From the NCBI RefSeq assembly GCF_015234275.1, contig NZ_JADGII010000009.1: 64,000 bases of DNA; one strand, 5' to 3'. Below are positions 18,250 through 25,946 of this stretch, one piece after another. This stretch comes from Prosthecochloris ethylica. GTDB taxonomy: Bacteria; Bacteroidota; Chlorobiia; Chlorobiales; Chlorobiaceae. Within the stretch, counting starts at the first letter, position 1, and each line of letters begins with the position of its first letter. Position numbers and translations under genes: made by a program. Under the pieces are notes generated by a model. It saw nothing but the letters and a program-made list of their open reading frames with translations, was not told the origin of the DNA and made no database searches.

Positions 18250-18461
18250 AATACTCCACATACTGTTCGAAATCCTCTTTCAGCCTCCCCCCTCAGCCCT
18301 TCCTCCGATTTCGCGGAAGCAAATACATCCTTTGGACAGAAATCGTAACAGGACAGGCAGCTGTTGCAAAGCTCCGCGTCAATGCGGGGAAACCATGGAA
18401 TGTCCTGACGGGGCGCTGTCAGGCGCCCCTTTCGTTTTTTCTTCATCTGATTTTCGTTCAT
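18246..18461 (-). CDS. Small single-cluster ferredoxin-like protein
   Basis: A 71-residue cytoplasmic protein (MNENQMKKKRKGR...) with one 4Fe-4S motif, LCNSCLSCYDFCPKD (CxxCxxCxxxCP), and only one further cysteine near the C-terminus (RTVCGVL). Bacterial ferredoxins normally have two such motifs; here the second is absent and the tail is hydrophilic. The start at 18,461 has GGGAAAAGC upstream; an ATG 5 codons later is possible. It lies between btuB and the binding protein and overlaps the latter by ATGA. A role in reducing Co(III)/Co(II) corrinoid before adenosylation is a reasonable inference, not shown. Confidence 0.75.
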   Translation of the reverse strand: MNENQMKKKRKGRLTAPRQDIPWFPRIDAELCNSCLSCYDFCPKDVFASAKSEEGLRGEAERGFRTVCGVL

Positions 18462-18499
18462 GCTTTTCCCGGAAATCCATCCGATGAAACCGCACCGAC

Positions 18500-18525
18500 C
18501 TCCCATGATGGTCACATCATGGGAG
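18500..18525. repeat. Perfect 11-bp hairpin in the btuB-ferredoxin gap
   Basis: CTCCCATGATG, loop GTCA, CATCATGGGAG: a perfect 11-bp stem with a 4-base loop, between the btuB stop (18,550) and the ferredoxin start (18,461). No T-run follows on the minus strand, so it is unlikely to stop transcription fully. It could stabilise the upstream btuB mRNA or mark a processing site. Confidence 0.6.
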
Positions 18526-18549
18526 ATCGATACACAACAACTCTTCAAC

Positions 18550-20454
18550 TCAGAAAGAGACCGTATAACCGAGCCTGGCAAGTCGCCCCGGCTCGTAATA
18601 CACGTAGCGGCTGCTGGCATCTTCGACAAGATTTCCCGTCGTCTGTATCTCGGTGTCGAAGACATTCTCCACAGCAAGCGTCACGTAACCCGAACCGGCC
18701 TTCACCTTTCCTGTCATGTCGAAAGCCGCATAATTTTCAAGTTCATCTTCGCGGCCGGCAAGAATGCGGCAGGTAAGGTCGAGGTTGACCGGCTGGGTCG
18801 CATAGGAGATTCCGAACGTGTTCTGGAACTTCGGACCGGGCTGATACTCCTCTCCGTCAGTGTTCTCGGCAACCGGATACGCCCAGTAACCGGCAGCCGA
18901 GAAGGAGACATCGGAAAGAAAGCTGCCGGAAGAGAGGAAAGGATACAGCCCGAGTTTCCATTCGACCCCTTTGGAACTGTATGATCCTGCATTGAAATAG
19001 CCGTATGGACGCCCCTGTGAACGGTCGACTTCGATCTTGTCATCATAGGTCATGTAAAAACCGGCCAGCCTTGCAGATGCCACCCCGGAATCGTACTTGA
19101 ATCCTGCTTCATAGGTCCAGCCGGAATCCGGCTCGAGATCAGGGTTGCCGACAATGATCCGGCCCTCGTAATACAGCTGGGTGAAGGTCGGCGCCTGGAA
19201 CGCCTTGCCTGTATTCGCAAAGAGGTTCAGCTCTTCATTGACTTTCCATGTCACACCCGCACTGGGAAGAAATGCATCGTAGTCCGACGTACCGTCCTCG
19301 TTATCGATGAACTGCTCACGTACGCCAAGTGTAAGAAGCAGATCAGGGGACGGCTCTGCTTTGAGCTCGGCAAAAAGCCCGTAATCTTCACGGTGTTTCT
19401 CGCCGTAATTGTTCTCGTAATCAGCAAAACGATGCACGTAATCGGCTCCGGCGACCAGCTCGAAAGCCTCAGAAAACTCGACGCGGTAATCCGTTTCCGC
19501 CCCATAGTTGTAATTCAGCCTCTGCAAGGTCTCTCCATCCTGCTCTTCATTGACATAGTCCGTCTGGTATCGGTTGTCGTAGACGCCGAACGCCTTGGCC
19601 TTGAACCTGGCTGTCTCATAGCGAAGGTTCAGGAAGTGGAAACTGCTTTCCTGATCGGTCGACTCCTCTTCACCTGAATCGTAGCGGTCGATGAAAGTCG
19701 TTTCGTACCAGTTATACTGGTAGTCGACAGAGACGTTATCGAAGGGTGATGCGTTGACATTGACCATGTACTTGTCAGTGTTGCCGAGCGCCATCGAGTG
19801 CTCGTTCTTCAGGTCCCTGCCAACATCATCCAGTTCGCCCATGTGCTGGTAACGAACACCGGCAGAAATGCCGGGGAGAGAGATACTGACGCCGTGATTC
19901 ATCCACTCTTCGTTTCCGAACTCAACAGATGCGGTTCCGCTTTTTTCATCGACGGCCTTTTTCGTCACGATATTGATCACGCCGGCCATGGCATCCGCCC
20001 CGTACAGGGTCGATGCTGCGCCTTTGAGCACCTCTATCCGCTCGATCTGCTCGACAGGAATGGAACTGATGTCATAACCTTTGCTCGAAGCCTGCTGGAC
20101 AGGCATACCGTTGATCAGGATCAGCTCCCCGTCCTCGATCCCCCTGATGTAGACCGCGGCATTCATTCCCTGCCTGTTGATCCCCATCGGGGCGAGAGAC
20201 TTGTAACCGAGCCCTCCGATTTTCCCGAGCGCATCCATGGCGTTCGTCGCACCGACTTCCTTGAGCTTTTCGCTGTCAGCGACGGTAACGAAGCGGGAAC
20301 TCTCCTTTTCCCTGACGGGAAAGCGTGTCGCGGTCACCACAAGCTCGTCACCGGTGTAGGACGGAAGCATTGTCGATTGTGGTGAATCGTCGGCATACAG
20401 CGTGCAGTGGCAACACACACATGCCATAAGAAATGCGGTAATCTTCTTTTTCAT
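18550..20454 (-). CDS. btuB: TonB-dependent vitamin B12 receptor BtuB
   Basis: Outer-membrane gated channel for corrinoids. The 634-residue precursor has a signal peptide (MKKKITAFLMACVCCHC), TonB box DELVVTATRFPV (about residues 36-47), a plug with NGMPVQQ and ADAMAGVINIVTKK, and a 22-strand barrel ending in aromatic YTVSF. First structural gene after the cobalamin riboswitch, with an AGGATCAACAG ribosome site just before the ATG. Needs TonB-ExbBD from elsewhere. Confidence 0.93.
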   Translation of the reverse strand: MKKKITAFLMACVCCHCTLYADDSPQSTMLPSYTGDELVVTATRFPVREKESSRFVTVADSEKLKEVGATNAMDALGKIGGLGYKSLAPMGINRQGMNAAVYIRGIEDGELILINGMPVQQASSKGYDISSIPVEQIERIEVLKGAASTLYGADAMAGVINIVTKKAVDEKSGTASVEFGNEEWMNHGVSISLPGISAGVRYQHMGELDDVGRDLKNEHSMALGNTDKYMVNVNASPFDNVSVDYQYNWYETTFIDRYDSGEEESTDQESSFHFLNLRYETARFKAKAFGVYDNRYQTDYVNEEQDGETLQRLNYNYGAETDYRVEFSEAFELVAGADYVHRFADYENNYGEKHREDYGLFAELKAEPSPDLLLTLGVREQFIDNEDGTSDYDAFLPSAGVTWKVNEELNLFANTGKAFQAPTFTQLYYEGRIIVGNPDLEPDSGWTYEAGFKYDSGVASARLAGFYMTYDDKIEVDRSQGRPYGYFNAGSYSSKGVEWKLGLYPFLSSGSFLSDVSFSAAGYWAYPVAENTDGEEYQPGPKFQNTFGISYATQPVNLDLTCRILAGREDELENYAAFDMTGKVKAGSGYVTLAVENVFDTEIQTTGNLVEDASSRYVYYEPGRLARLGYTVSF

Positions 20455-20753
20455 CTGTTGATCCTGTTATCAGGTTGAAAAACACTGACTGACAGGGCGG
20501 TCCTGATGGCACAGAAAAAACATGGTGGGGCTGTTCGGCATGGAACAACACTGCATCGAAAACCTCACTGCAGGCTCGAACGCAACCCGGATGAACACGC
20601 AGAACCAGGAACGGCAGAGCGTGCGTCAACTGTTGCCAGATGCAGATCGGCAGCTTTTCGCTGCATATTGTCGTGTTGCCAGGATTACTTCATGCTCTGT
20701 ATTGCCGGAGACTATACACCCGTAGTCCTATTAACATATAGCACATCATAACT
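20455..20753 (-). other. Long leader between riboswitch and btuB
   Basis: About 300 bases separate the B12 box from the btuB ATG. I see no convincing intrinsic terminator. A 19-codon frame (20,690-20,749, minus strand, two ATGs in a row, stop TGA) begins 5 bases after the B12 box. The btuB ribosome site AGGATCAACAG is at the far end. No protein-coding gene can be supported here. Confidence 0.5.
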
Positions 20754-20965
20754 GGCAGGTCTCCTGACTTTGAACGGCTGCACTGTTTCCGGCCTTCCCA
20801 CGGATTCCCGGGAGGAAATCTCTACGCAGTGACCGGAAACACCTCTCTGCTTCATTGTCGCGTGGCCGCGACAGGAAACAGGAAGCATACCGTAATTACA
20901 GTTGCGGGTACAGTGTACGAATCTCACGTACTTCCCTATTCTCCGGCTTTCAAGCCGGCACCAGT
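20754..20965 (-). promoter_or_regulatory. Cobalamin (AdoCbl) riboswitch
   Basis: Read on the minus strand the element has the class hallmarks in order: GGTGCC at its 5' end (20,957-20,962), AATAGGGAA, GTGAGATTC, CACTGTACCCGCAACTGTAA, a variable set of hairpins, GTCACTGC, and the 3' B12 box AAGTCAGGAGACCTGCC (20,754-20,770). Length (about 212 nt) and order match cobalamin riboswitches. It should shut down btuB and probably the whole downstream cobalamin unit when coenzyme B12 is abundant. Confidence 0.95.
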
Positions 20966-21042
20966 TACTTCTGAAAGAACGTTGGTTCAGTACTTACAAA
21001 AAAATTCCGTTCCGGCAAAAATCTTTTCTCACAACGGCGTCA

Positions 21043-21516
21043 TCATACAGCCTCCGCAAAACCGAAAATCTCCTCTACTTTTTTCTGGCGATAACGGAAT
21101 ACCTCGTCAAGCCGCCGGTTGATGAAGAGCACGTCGAGCAGTTCTCCGAACGGGCCGTATGGAATCCGGTACTCGATCGTGTCTGTCATCATCACCCCGT
21201 TTTCGACTGGTGTGAATTCATGCCTGTGATGCCAGTATTCGTAGGGCCCCTCCACCTGTTCATCCTCGAACCGTTCCGGCTTCTCGACACGAGTGATGCC
21301 GGTCACCCATCTTAACGGGAGGCTCAGGATCGGGGAAAGCATGTAGGAGATTTTCATGCCCTCGTGCAGCTCTTCACCGCGCACCGGGGTAGTGATGGTA
21401 AAATGTATATCGGGCGGAGTGATACGTTCGAGGTTCAGAGGATTGGCAAAAAAGCTCCATACCTCGTCGATCTCAGCCGGAATAACCTGTGTATATGTCA
21501 ATGTCTGTGTACGCAT
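21043..21516 (-). CDS. SRPBCC-fold (polyketide cyclase/START-like) protein
   Basis: A 157-residue protein (from ATG at 21,516; a GTG at 21,549 is an alternative) of the coenzyme Q-binding/SRPBCC type: IPAEIDEVWSFFANPLNLERITPP at the N-terminus is the typical first strand and helix, and YEYWHHRHEFTP and DTIEYRIPYGPFGEL follow the family course. The fold makes a hydrophobic ligand pocket; the ligand is unknown. It lies upstream of the riboswitch leader on the same strand, 78 bp before the riboswitch begins, and is probably a separate unit. Confidence 0.7.
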   Translation of the reverse strand: MRTQTLTYTQVIPAEIDEVWSFFANPLNLERITPPDIHFTITTPVRGEELHEGMKISYMLSPILSLPLRWVTGITRVEKPERFEDEQVEGPYEYWHHRHEFTPVENGVMMTDTIEYRIPYGPFGELLDVLFINRRLDEVFRYRQKKVEEIFGFAEAV

Positions 21517-21628
21517 GAAAACAGATATTTTTAATCCCTTTTTATACACAACACCAGAACGTGTAAAAAAGTATTCCGGCCGTCCCTGCCAGCCGGTCTA
21601 TTGGCGCAGCGGCATTTTTTTCAGATAT

Positions 21629-21639
21629 TGAGATTCTCA
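21629..21639. promoter_or_regulatory. Fur-like palindrome upstream of the Nudix-btuF pair
   Basis: TGAGA-T-TCTCA with AT-rich flanks (ATATTGAGATTCTCATTTTC), about 40 bp before the Nudix start. It resembles the core of ferric-uptake-regulator sites (inverted TGATAAT-like halves). A related palindrome lies upstream of the ArsA gene. Function is inferred from pattern only. Confidence 0.35.
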
Positions 21640-21679
21640 TTTTCTTCAGGCTCACAGAATCACTTGATGCAATCTATCC

Positions 21680-22093
21680 ATGGTGAAAGCAACCGTTGCT
21701 GCCGTGATCACGCCCTCAGCCGCCCAACCGCGCACCATCCTGCTGACACAACGCTCGGTAAATCCGTTCAATGGCTTCTGGTGCCTTCCCGGAGGACATA
21801 TCGATGAAGGGGAGCGAGCCGAGCAGGCGGTCATCAGGGAGGTCGCCGAAGAAACGGGACTCGACTTCCGCTCCCCGCGCTTTATCGGGTACTGTGACGA
21901 GATCTTTCCCGACTATCGTTTTCATGCAGAGGTCCTGATTTTTGCAGGAACAGGCCTGGGAACCCCGAAACCGGAGCCCGAGGAGGTTTCTGACATCGAG
22001 TGGTTCAGCCTCGATGAAGCGCGTGACCTGGACCTCGCATTCAATCACCACACCGTCCTTGACCAGTATGAACGCCACCTCGAATCACTGTAG
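21680..22093 (+). CDS. Nudix hydrolase
   Basis: A 137-residue single-domain Nudix enzyme that should cleave a nucleoside diphosphate linked to another moiety with Mg2+. The Nudix box is complete: GHIDEGERAEQAVIREVAEE followed by TGL (Gx5Ex7REUxEExGU). The N-terminal VAAVITPSA and C-terminal EVSDIEWFSLDEARDL are typical of MutT-like members. Substrate cannot be predicted. The 3' end overlaps the start of the BtuF-like gene by 26 bp, so the two are probably cotranscribed. Confidence 0.88.
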   Translation: MVKATVAAVITPSAAQPRTILLTQRSVNPFNGFWCLPGGHIDEGERAEQAVIREVAEETGLDFRSPRFIGYCDEIFPDYRFHAEVLIFAGTGLGTPKPEPEEVSDIEWFSLDEARDLDLAFNHHTVLDQYERHLESL

Positions 22094-22943
22094 ACCGGCA
22101 CACACGCTGCTTGTTCTGCTGTTGTTTCTCGCCGGCTGCAGCAGCACGGAAACACCTGACGCACAAGACAGGTCAACCAAACCCTCGATTGTCAGCCTGG
22201 CTCCCAGTATTACGGAAATGATCTACGCCATTGGAGCGGGTGATCAGCTGGTCGGGCGTACAAGCGCATGCGATTATCCCGAGGAAGCACGGCAGGTACA
22301 GGTAACGGGCACCTTCGGCAGGCCATCTCTCGAAGTGCTGGCAAGCCTGAATCCCGACCTGGTCCTCGATCTGGACCTCGCTGACGAACAGGCGGGACAG
22401 AAAATCAGGGAACTGGGGATTCGCCGCACAAGCCTGAAAATCGACTCGCCGGACGACATTCCCCATGCGCTTCGCGCCATTGGCAGGGCCACGGGCAACG
22501 ATGCCCGCGCAGACAGCCTGGCCAGCGTCATTGAAGAAGGACTTGCGGCCTTCCGCGATTCCGCGCCCGTGGAACGTGACCGTCCGGACGTCTACCTCGA
22601 AATCTGGAACGACCCGCTGTGGACCGGCGGCAGCACCAGTTATACATCAGCCCTGATCCGCTATGCGGGAGGGCGCAACATCGGCGACGATGTCAGCAAG
22701 GAGTATTTTGAAATTTCCCCGGAATGGGTGATCACGCGCAATCCCGACATTATCGCCTGCATGTACATGTCGCGCACCACGCCCGCTGCCGAACGGATCA
22801 GGGCGAGGGACGGATGGAAACATATCGACGCGGTCAGGAACGACCGGATCTACGACCGGTTCGACAACAGCCTGTTTCTCCGCCCCGGGCCGCGGGTCCT
22901 GGCAGGCATCGAGCAACTCCGCACCATCATCCTCGAGCCCTGA
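22068..22943 (+). CDS. btuF: BtuF-like corrinoid-binding lipoprotein
   Basis: Cobalamin-type ABC binding protein of 291 residues, started at the ATG at 22,068; upstream in-frame codons overlap the Nudix gene and lack a signal. Signal peptide with lipobox FLAGC (Cys24). BtuF-like lobes: IVSLAPSITEMIYAIGAGD, LVGRTSACDYP, TFGRPSLEVLASLNPDLVL, and C-terminal LRPGPRVLAGIEQL. It has no permease or ATPase beside it, so it may supply the importer at 14,845-17,003 or one elsewhere. Confidence 0.85.
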   Translation: MNATSNHCRPAHTLLVLLLFLAGCSSTETPDAQDRSTKPSIVSLAPSITEMIYAIGAGDQLVGRTSACDYPEEARQVQVTGTFGRPSLEVLASLNPDLVLDLDLADEQAGQKIRELGIRRTSLKIDSPDDIPHALRAIGRATGNDARADSLASVIEEGLAAFRDSAPVERDRPDVYLEIWNDPLWTGGSTSYTSALIRYAGGRNIGDDVSKEYFEISPEWVITRNPDIIACMYMSRTTPAAERIRARDGWKHIDAVRNDRIYDRFDNSLFLRPGPRVLAGIEQLRTIILEP

Positions 22944-22974
22944 AATCCTTCTCCCCACACTGCCTGGTGAGGAT

Positions 22975-22993
22975 TTGACAGGGCTTCTGTCAA
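22975..22993. repeat. Short hairpin after the btuF-like gene
   Basis: TTGACAG, loop GGCTT, CTGTCAA, followed by six A and then a GGCGCG and eight T. A 7-bp stem downstream of the btuF-like stop; it may contribute to 3'-end formation but lacks a T-run directly after the stem. Confidence 0.3.
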
Positions 22994-23051
22994 AAAAGGC
23001 GCGTTTTTTTTATCTTCAAGCCTTTACGCAAAACATAACGGCACCGCCCGC

Positions 23052-24320
23052 ATGAAGAAGTCTCCACTGGCCATACTGTTTCTGACAGTCCTGCTCGACC
23101 TGATCGGGTTCGGCATTGTCCTCCCCCTGCTCCCGACATACGCCAAAGATCTCGGTGCCAGCCCGTTCATGATCGGCTTTATCGCCGCGGTGTACTCGGG
23201 CATGCAGTTTCTGTTTTCGCCTATCTGGGGACGGCTCAGTGACCTGATCGGAAGGAGACCGGTCATGCTCGGCAGTATTTTTCTCGCAGCTGTTTCCTAT
23301 GTCTTTTTTTCACAGGCAACCACCATACCGCTCCTGATACTTGCCAGGGGGATGTCGGGCATCGGGTCGGCCAACATTGCCGCTGCACAGGCCTATATCA
23401 CTGATGTCACCGACAGCCAGGGCCGTTCGAAAGCCATGGGCATGCTCGGGGCGGCTTTCGGGATCGGCTTCATTATCGGGCCATTGATCGGCGGGTTCCT
23501 GAAAACCAATTTCGGCATTGAAATGGTCGGGCTCGTTGCCGCAGGACTGATCGGCATCGACTTCATCCTGGCGATTTTCTTCCTGCCCGAATCCAACAGG
23601 GACGCGAAAAAAATTTCCGAAATCATCAGGCGTCCGGCAGAAGCTGCTGTCGGAAGCTCGCTCGTGACCACCATCTCATCGAAAATACAGGATTACACCA
23701 CCAGCGTCCGTACCGCATTCAGCTCGACCCCCATCGCTCTCCTGATGAGCACGAACTTTATTTTTACGTTCGGCATCGTCAACATGCAGATTGCAGGAAT
23801 CCTCCTCTGGAAAGAATTCTACCAGACGACGGACCAGCAGATCGGTTACCTGTTCGCCTACGTGGGCTTTCTGTCAGTGATCGTGCAGGGAGGACTGATC
23901 GGCAAGCTGAACAAGATGCTTGGCGAACACAAGCTGTTCCTGTTCGGCCATCTCAGTACCTTCGTCGGGGTCTTCTTCGTCCCGTTCGTTCCCCAGAACG
24001 ACCTGTTTACGATCGGGCTCTTCATCCTGCTGTTTTTCGCGGTCGGTACCAGCCTGGTCAACCCGATCAACATCTCGATGATTTCGCTCTACAGTTATGA
24101 CCAGAAGCAGGGGCAGATCATGGGACTGGGACAGTCAATCAACTCGTTCGCACGTATCCTGGGGCCCTTCAGCGGAAGCATTCTCTACGGGTTCAATCAT
24201 CAGGCCCCCTTTATCGTCGCCGGGCTCCTCATGATTGTCGGAACAGTTATTTCCCTCAGCTTGTTCAAGTACAGAATCGAGGCCCTCGATCCTGCGGCAG
24301 ACTCTTCTGCTCAGGCATAA
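23052..24320 (+). CDS. Major facilitator superfamily exporter (TetA-like)
   Basis: A 422-residue inner-membrane protein with about twelve spans. The first span and loop (LDLIGFGIVLPLLPTYAKDLG) and motif A, WGRLSDLIGRRPVML, identify the drug:H+ antiporter group; ARGMSGIGSANIAAAQAYITDVT is typical of TetA-like transporters, and GAAFGIGFIIGPLIGG is the motif C region. Substrate unknown. It stands alone between the btuF-like gene and the CCA-adding enzyme. Confidence 0.85.
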   Translation: MKKSPLAILFLTVLLDLIGFGIVLPLLPTYAKDLGASPFMIGFIAAVYSGMQFLFSPIWGRLSDLIGRRPVMLGSIFLAAVSYVFFSQATTIPLLILARGMSGIGSANIAAAQAYITDVTDSQGRSKAMGMLGAAFGIGFIIGPLIGGFLKTNFGIEMVGLVAAGLIGIDFILAIFFLPESNRDAKKISEIIRRPAEAAVGSSLVTTISSKIQDYTTSVRTAFSSTPIALLMSTNFIFTFGIVNMQIAGILLWKEFYQTTDQQIGYLFAYVGFLSVIVQGGLIGKLNKMLGEHKLFLFGHLSTFVGVFFVPFVPQNDLFTIGLFILLFFAVGTSLVNPINISMISLYSYDQKQGQIMGLGQSINSFARILGPFSGSILYGFNHQAPFIVAGLLMIVGTVISLSLFKYRIEALDPAADSSAQA

Positions 24321-24365
24321 TCACATAACGGACTGAAAGACAAAAAAACTATCGGTAAGCGGACT

Positions 24366-25865
24366 ATGGAATCAACAGCCGGGAGCGCTCATGGCACATC
24401 ATCATGCAGAACAGCAGTGAAAACCCCCGCCACTCTCCCGCAACTGACACAACAGCACCTGCCGGACATCCTCTACAGGATCGGCGATCTCGCAGACAAG
24501 CTGAACACGGAGTGCTACCTGGTGGGAGGATATATTCGTGATATCCTCATGAAACGCTCCTCACAGGATATCGACATCATGGTCATCGGCGATCCGGTTG
24601 CATTTGCCCGTAACGTCGAAAAAGAGCTGAACGGCAGAAACTTTGTCATCTTCGAACGATTCCGTACAGCCCGGCTGGAAGTCACGGATCAGCACGACGG
24701 GCCGATCCTCCTGGAAATCGTCGGCGCACGCAAGGAGAGCTACAATCCCGATTCACGAAAACCAATTACGGAAATCGGAACGCTCGAAGACGATCTTTCC
24801 CGACGGGACTTCACCATCAACGCCCTGGCCCTCAGCCTCAACGCCGGAACCAGAAACCGCATCGTCGACCTGTTCAGCGGCCTTGACGACCTTCGCGCCG
24901 GAAAACTCGCAACCCCTCTCGAACCGGAAAAAACGTTTTCTGACGATCCGCTGCGCATGATGCGGGCCGCACGGTTTGCCAGCCAGCTGGGGTTCCGCAT
25001 CGACCCGAAAACGCATGGCGCCATGCGTGCCATGCACGAGCGGATCACCATCGTCTCGAAGGAACGCGTGAGCCATGAATTCCTGAAAATCATGGCGAGC
25101 CCGAAGCCTTCGATCGGGCTCGCCATCCTGTTCGAAACCGGGCTTCTGAAGGAGATCCTGCCGGAACTGACGGCAATGGCAGGTATCGAACAGGTTGACG
25201 GCCTCGGCCACAAGGATACCCTGCTGCACACCTTCCAGGTGGTTGACAAACTGTCCGAAAAAAGCGACAAGCTCTGGCTGCGTATCGCGGCACTGCTGCA
25301 CGATATCGCCAAACCGGTCACCAAACGGTTTCACAAATCATCCGGCTGGACCTTTCACGGCCATGAAGTTGTCGGCACCAAGCTGGCAGGCAGAATATTC
25401 CGCCACATGCGCTGGCCACTCGACCGGCTCGCGTTTGTCAAAAAAATGGTCCGCCTGCACCACCGTCCCATTCCGCTCTCCGGATCGGAAATCACCGATT
25501 CGGCCGTCCGGCGCCTGATGTTCGAAGCCGGAGAAGACCTCGACGACCTCATGATGCTTTGCCGTGCGGATGTGACCAGTAAAAATCCGCGCAAGGTCCG
25601 CCAGATCATGAACAACTTCAACCGTGTCGAAGCAAAAATCGCTGAAGTCGCCGAAAAGGACCTGCTGGCAAAATGGCGCCCGCCCATCAATGGACGAGAA
25701 ATCATGGAGGAGCTCGGCCTGACGGAAGGCCGGACGGTCGGTATCATCAAGAAAAAAATGGAATCGGCGATCATCGAAGGAAGTGTCGCCTATGACCGCG
25801 AGGCGGCACTGAACTATGTCCGGCAGTTGTGGAAAGAGATGCTGGATGAGCGCACCCCATCCTGA
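24366..25865 (+). CDS. cca: CCA tRNA nucleotidyltransferase with HD domain
   Basis: Adds or repairs the 3' CCA of tRNAs. Class II nucleotidyltransferase head: YLVGGYIRDILM and metal site DIDIMV (about residues 55-80), then RRDFTINALAL and DPLRMMRAARFA. An HD phosphohydrolase domain follows (DTLLHTFQVV, LLHDIAKP, HEVVGTKLA), as in bacterial bifunctional enzymes. The 499-residue length includes about 30 N-terminal residues before the conserved core, and the chosen ATG is the first in frame. One tRNA gene in this window lacks an encoded CCA, so the enzyme is needed. Confidence 0.9.
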   Translation: MESTAGSAHGTSSCRTAVKTPATLPQLTQQHLPDILYRIGDLADKLNTECYLVGGYIRDILMKRSSQDIDIMVIGDPVAFARNVEKELNGRNFVIFERFRTARLEVTDQHDGPILLEIVGARKESYNPDSRKPITEIGTLEDDLSRRDFTINALALSLNAGTRNRIVDLFSGLDDLRAGKLATPLEPEKTFSDDPLRMMRAARFASQLGFRIDPKTHGAMRAMHERITIVSKERVSHEFLKIMASPKPSIGLAILFETGLLKEILPELTAMAGIEQVDGLGHKDTLLHTFQVVDKLSEKSDKLWLRIAALLHDIAKPVTKRFHKSSGWTFHGHEVVGTKLAGRIFRHMRWPLDRLAFVKKMVRLHHRPIPLSGSEITDSAVRRLMFEAGEDLDDLMMLCRADVTSKNPRKVRQIMNNFNRVEAKIAEVAEKDLLAKWRPPINGREIMEELGLTEGRTVGIIKKKMESAIIEGSVAYDREAALNYVRQLWKEMLDERTPS

Positions 25866-25946
25866 AGCCGTCAGGTTGGAGCCTCTCCTCACTTTTCGTA
25901 TATTCACCGACCGGAAATTGAACGCTAATCATCAGACCATACGACC

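Noticed and set aside
18462..18677. Longer ferredoxin frame reaching into btuB's 3' end
   Set aside because: The extra 72 residues overlap the btuB barrel end and are unlike ferredoxins; the ATG at 18,461 has a plausible ribosome site.
20348..20629. 93-codon frame on the minus strand overlapping the btuB start
   Set aside because: Starts at a weak TTG, overlaps the btuB signal region in another frame and shows no family features; the leader looks non-coding.
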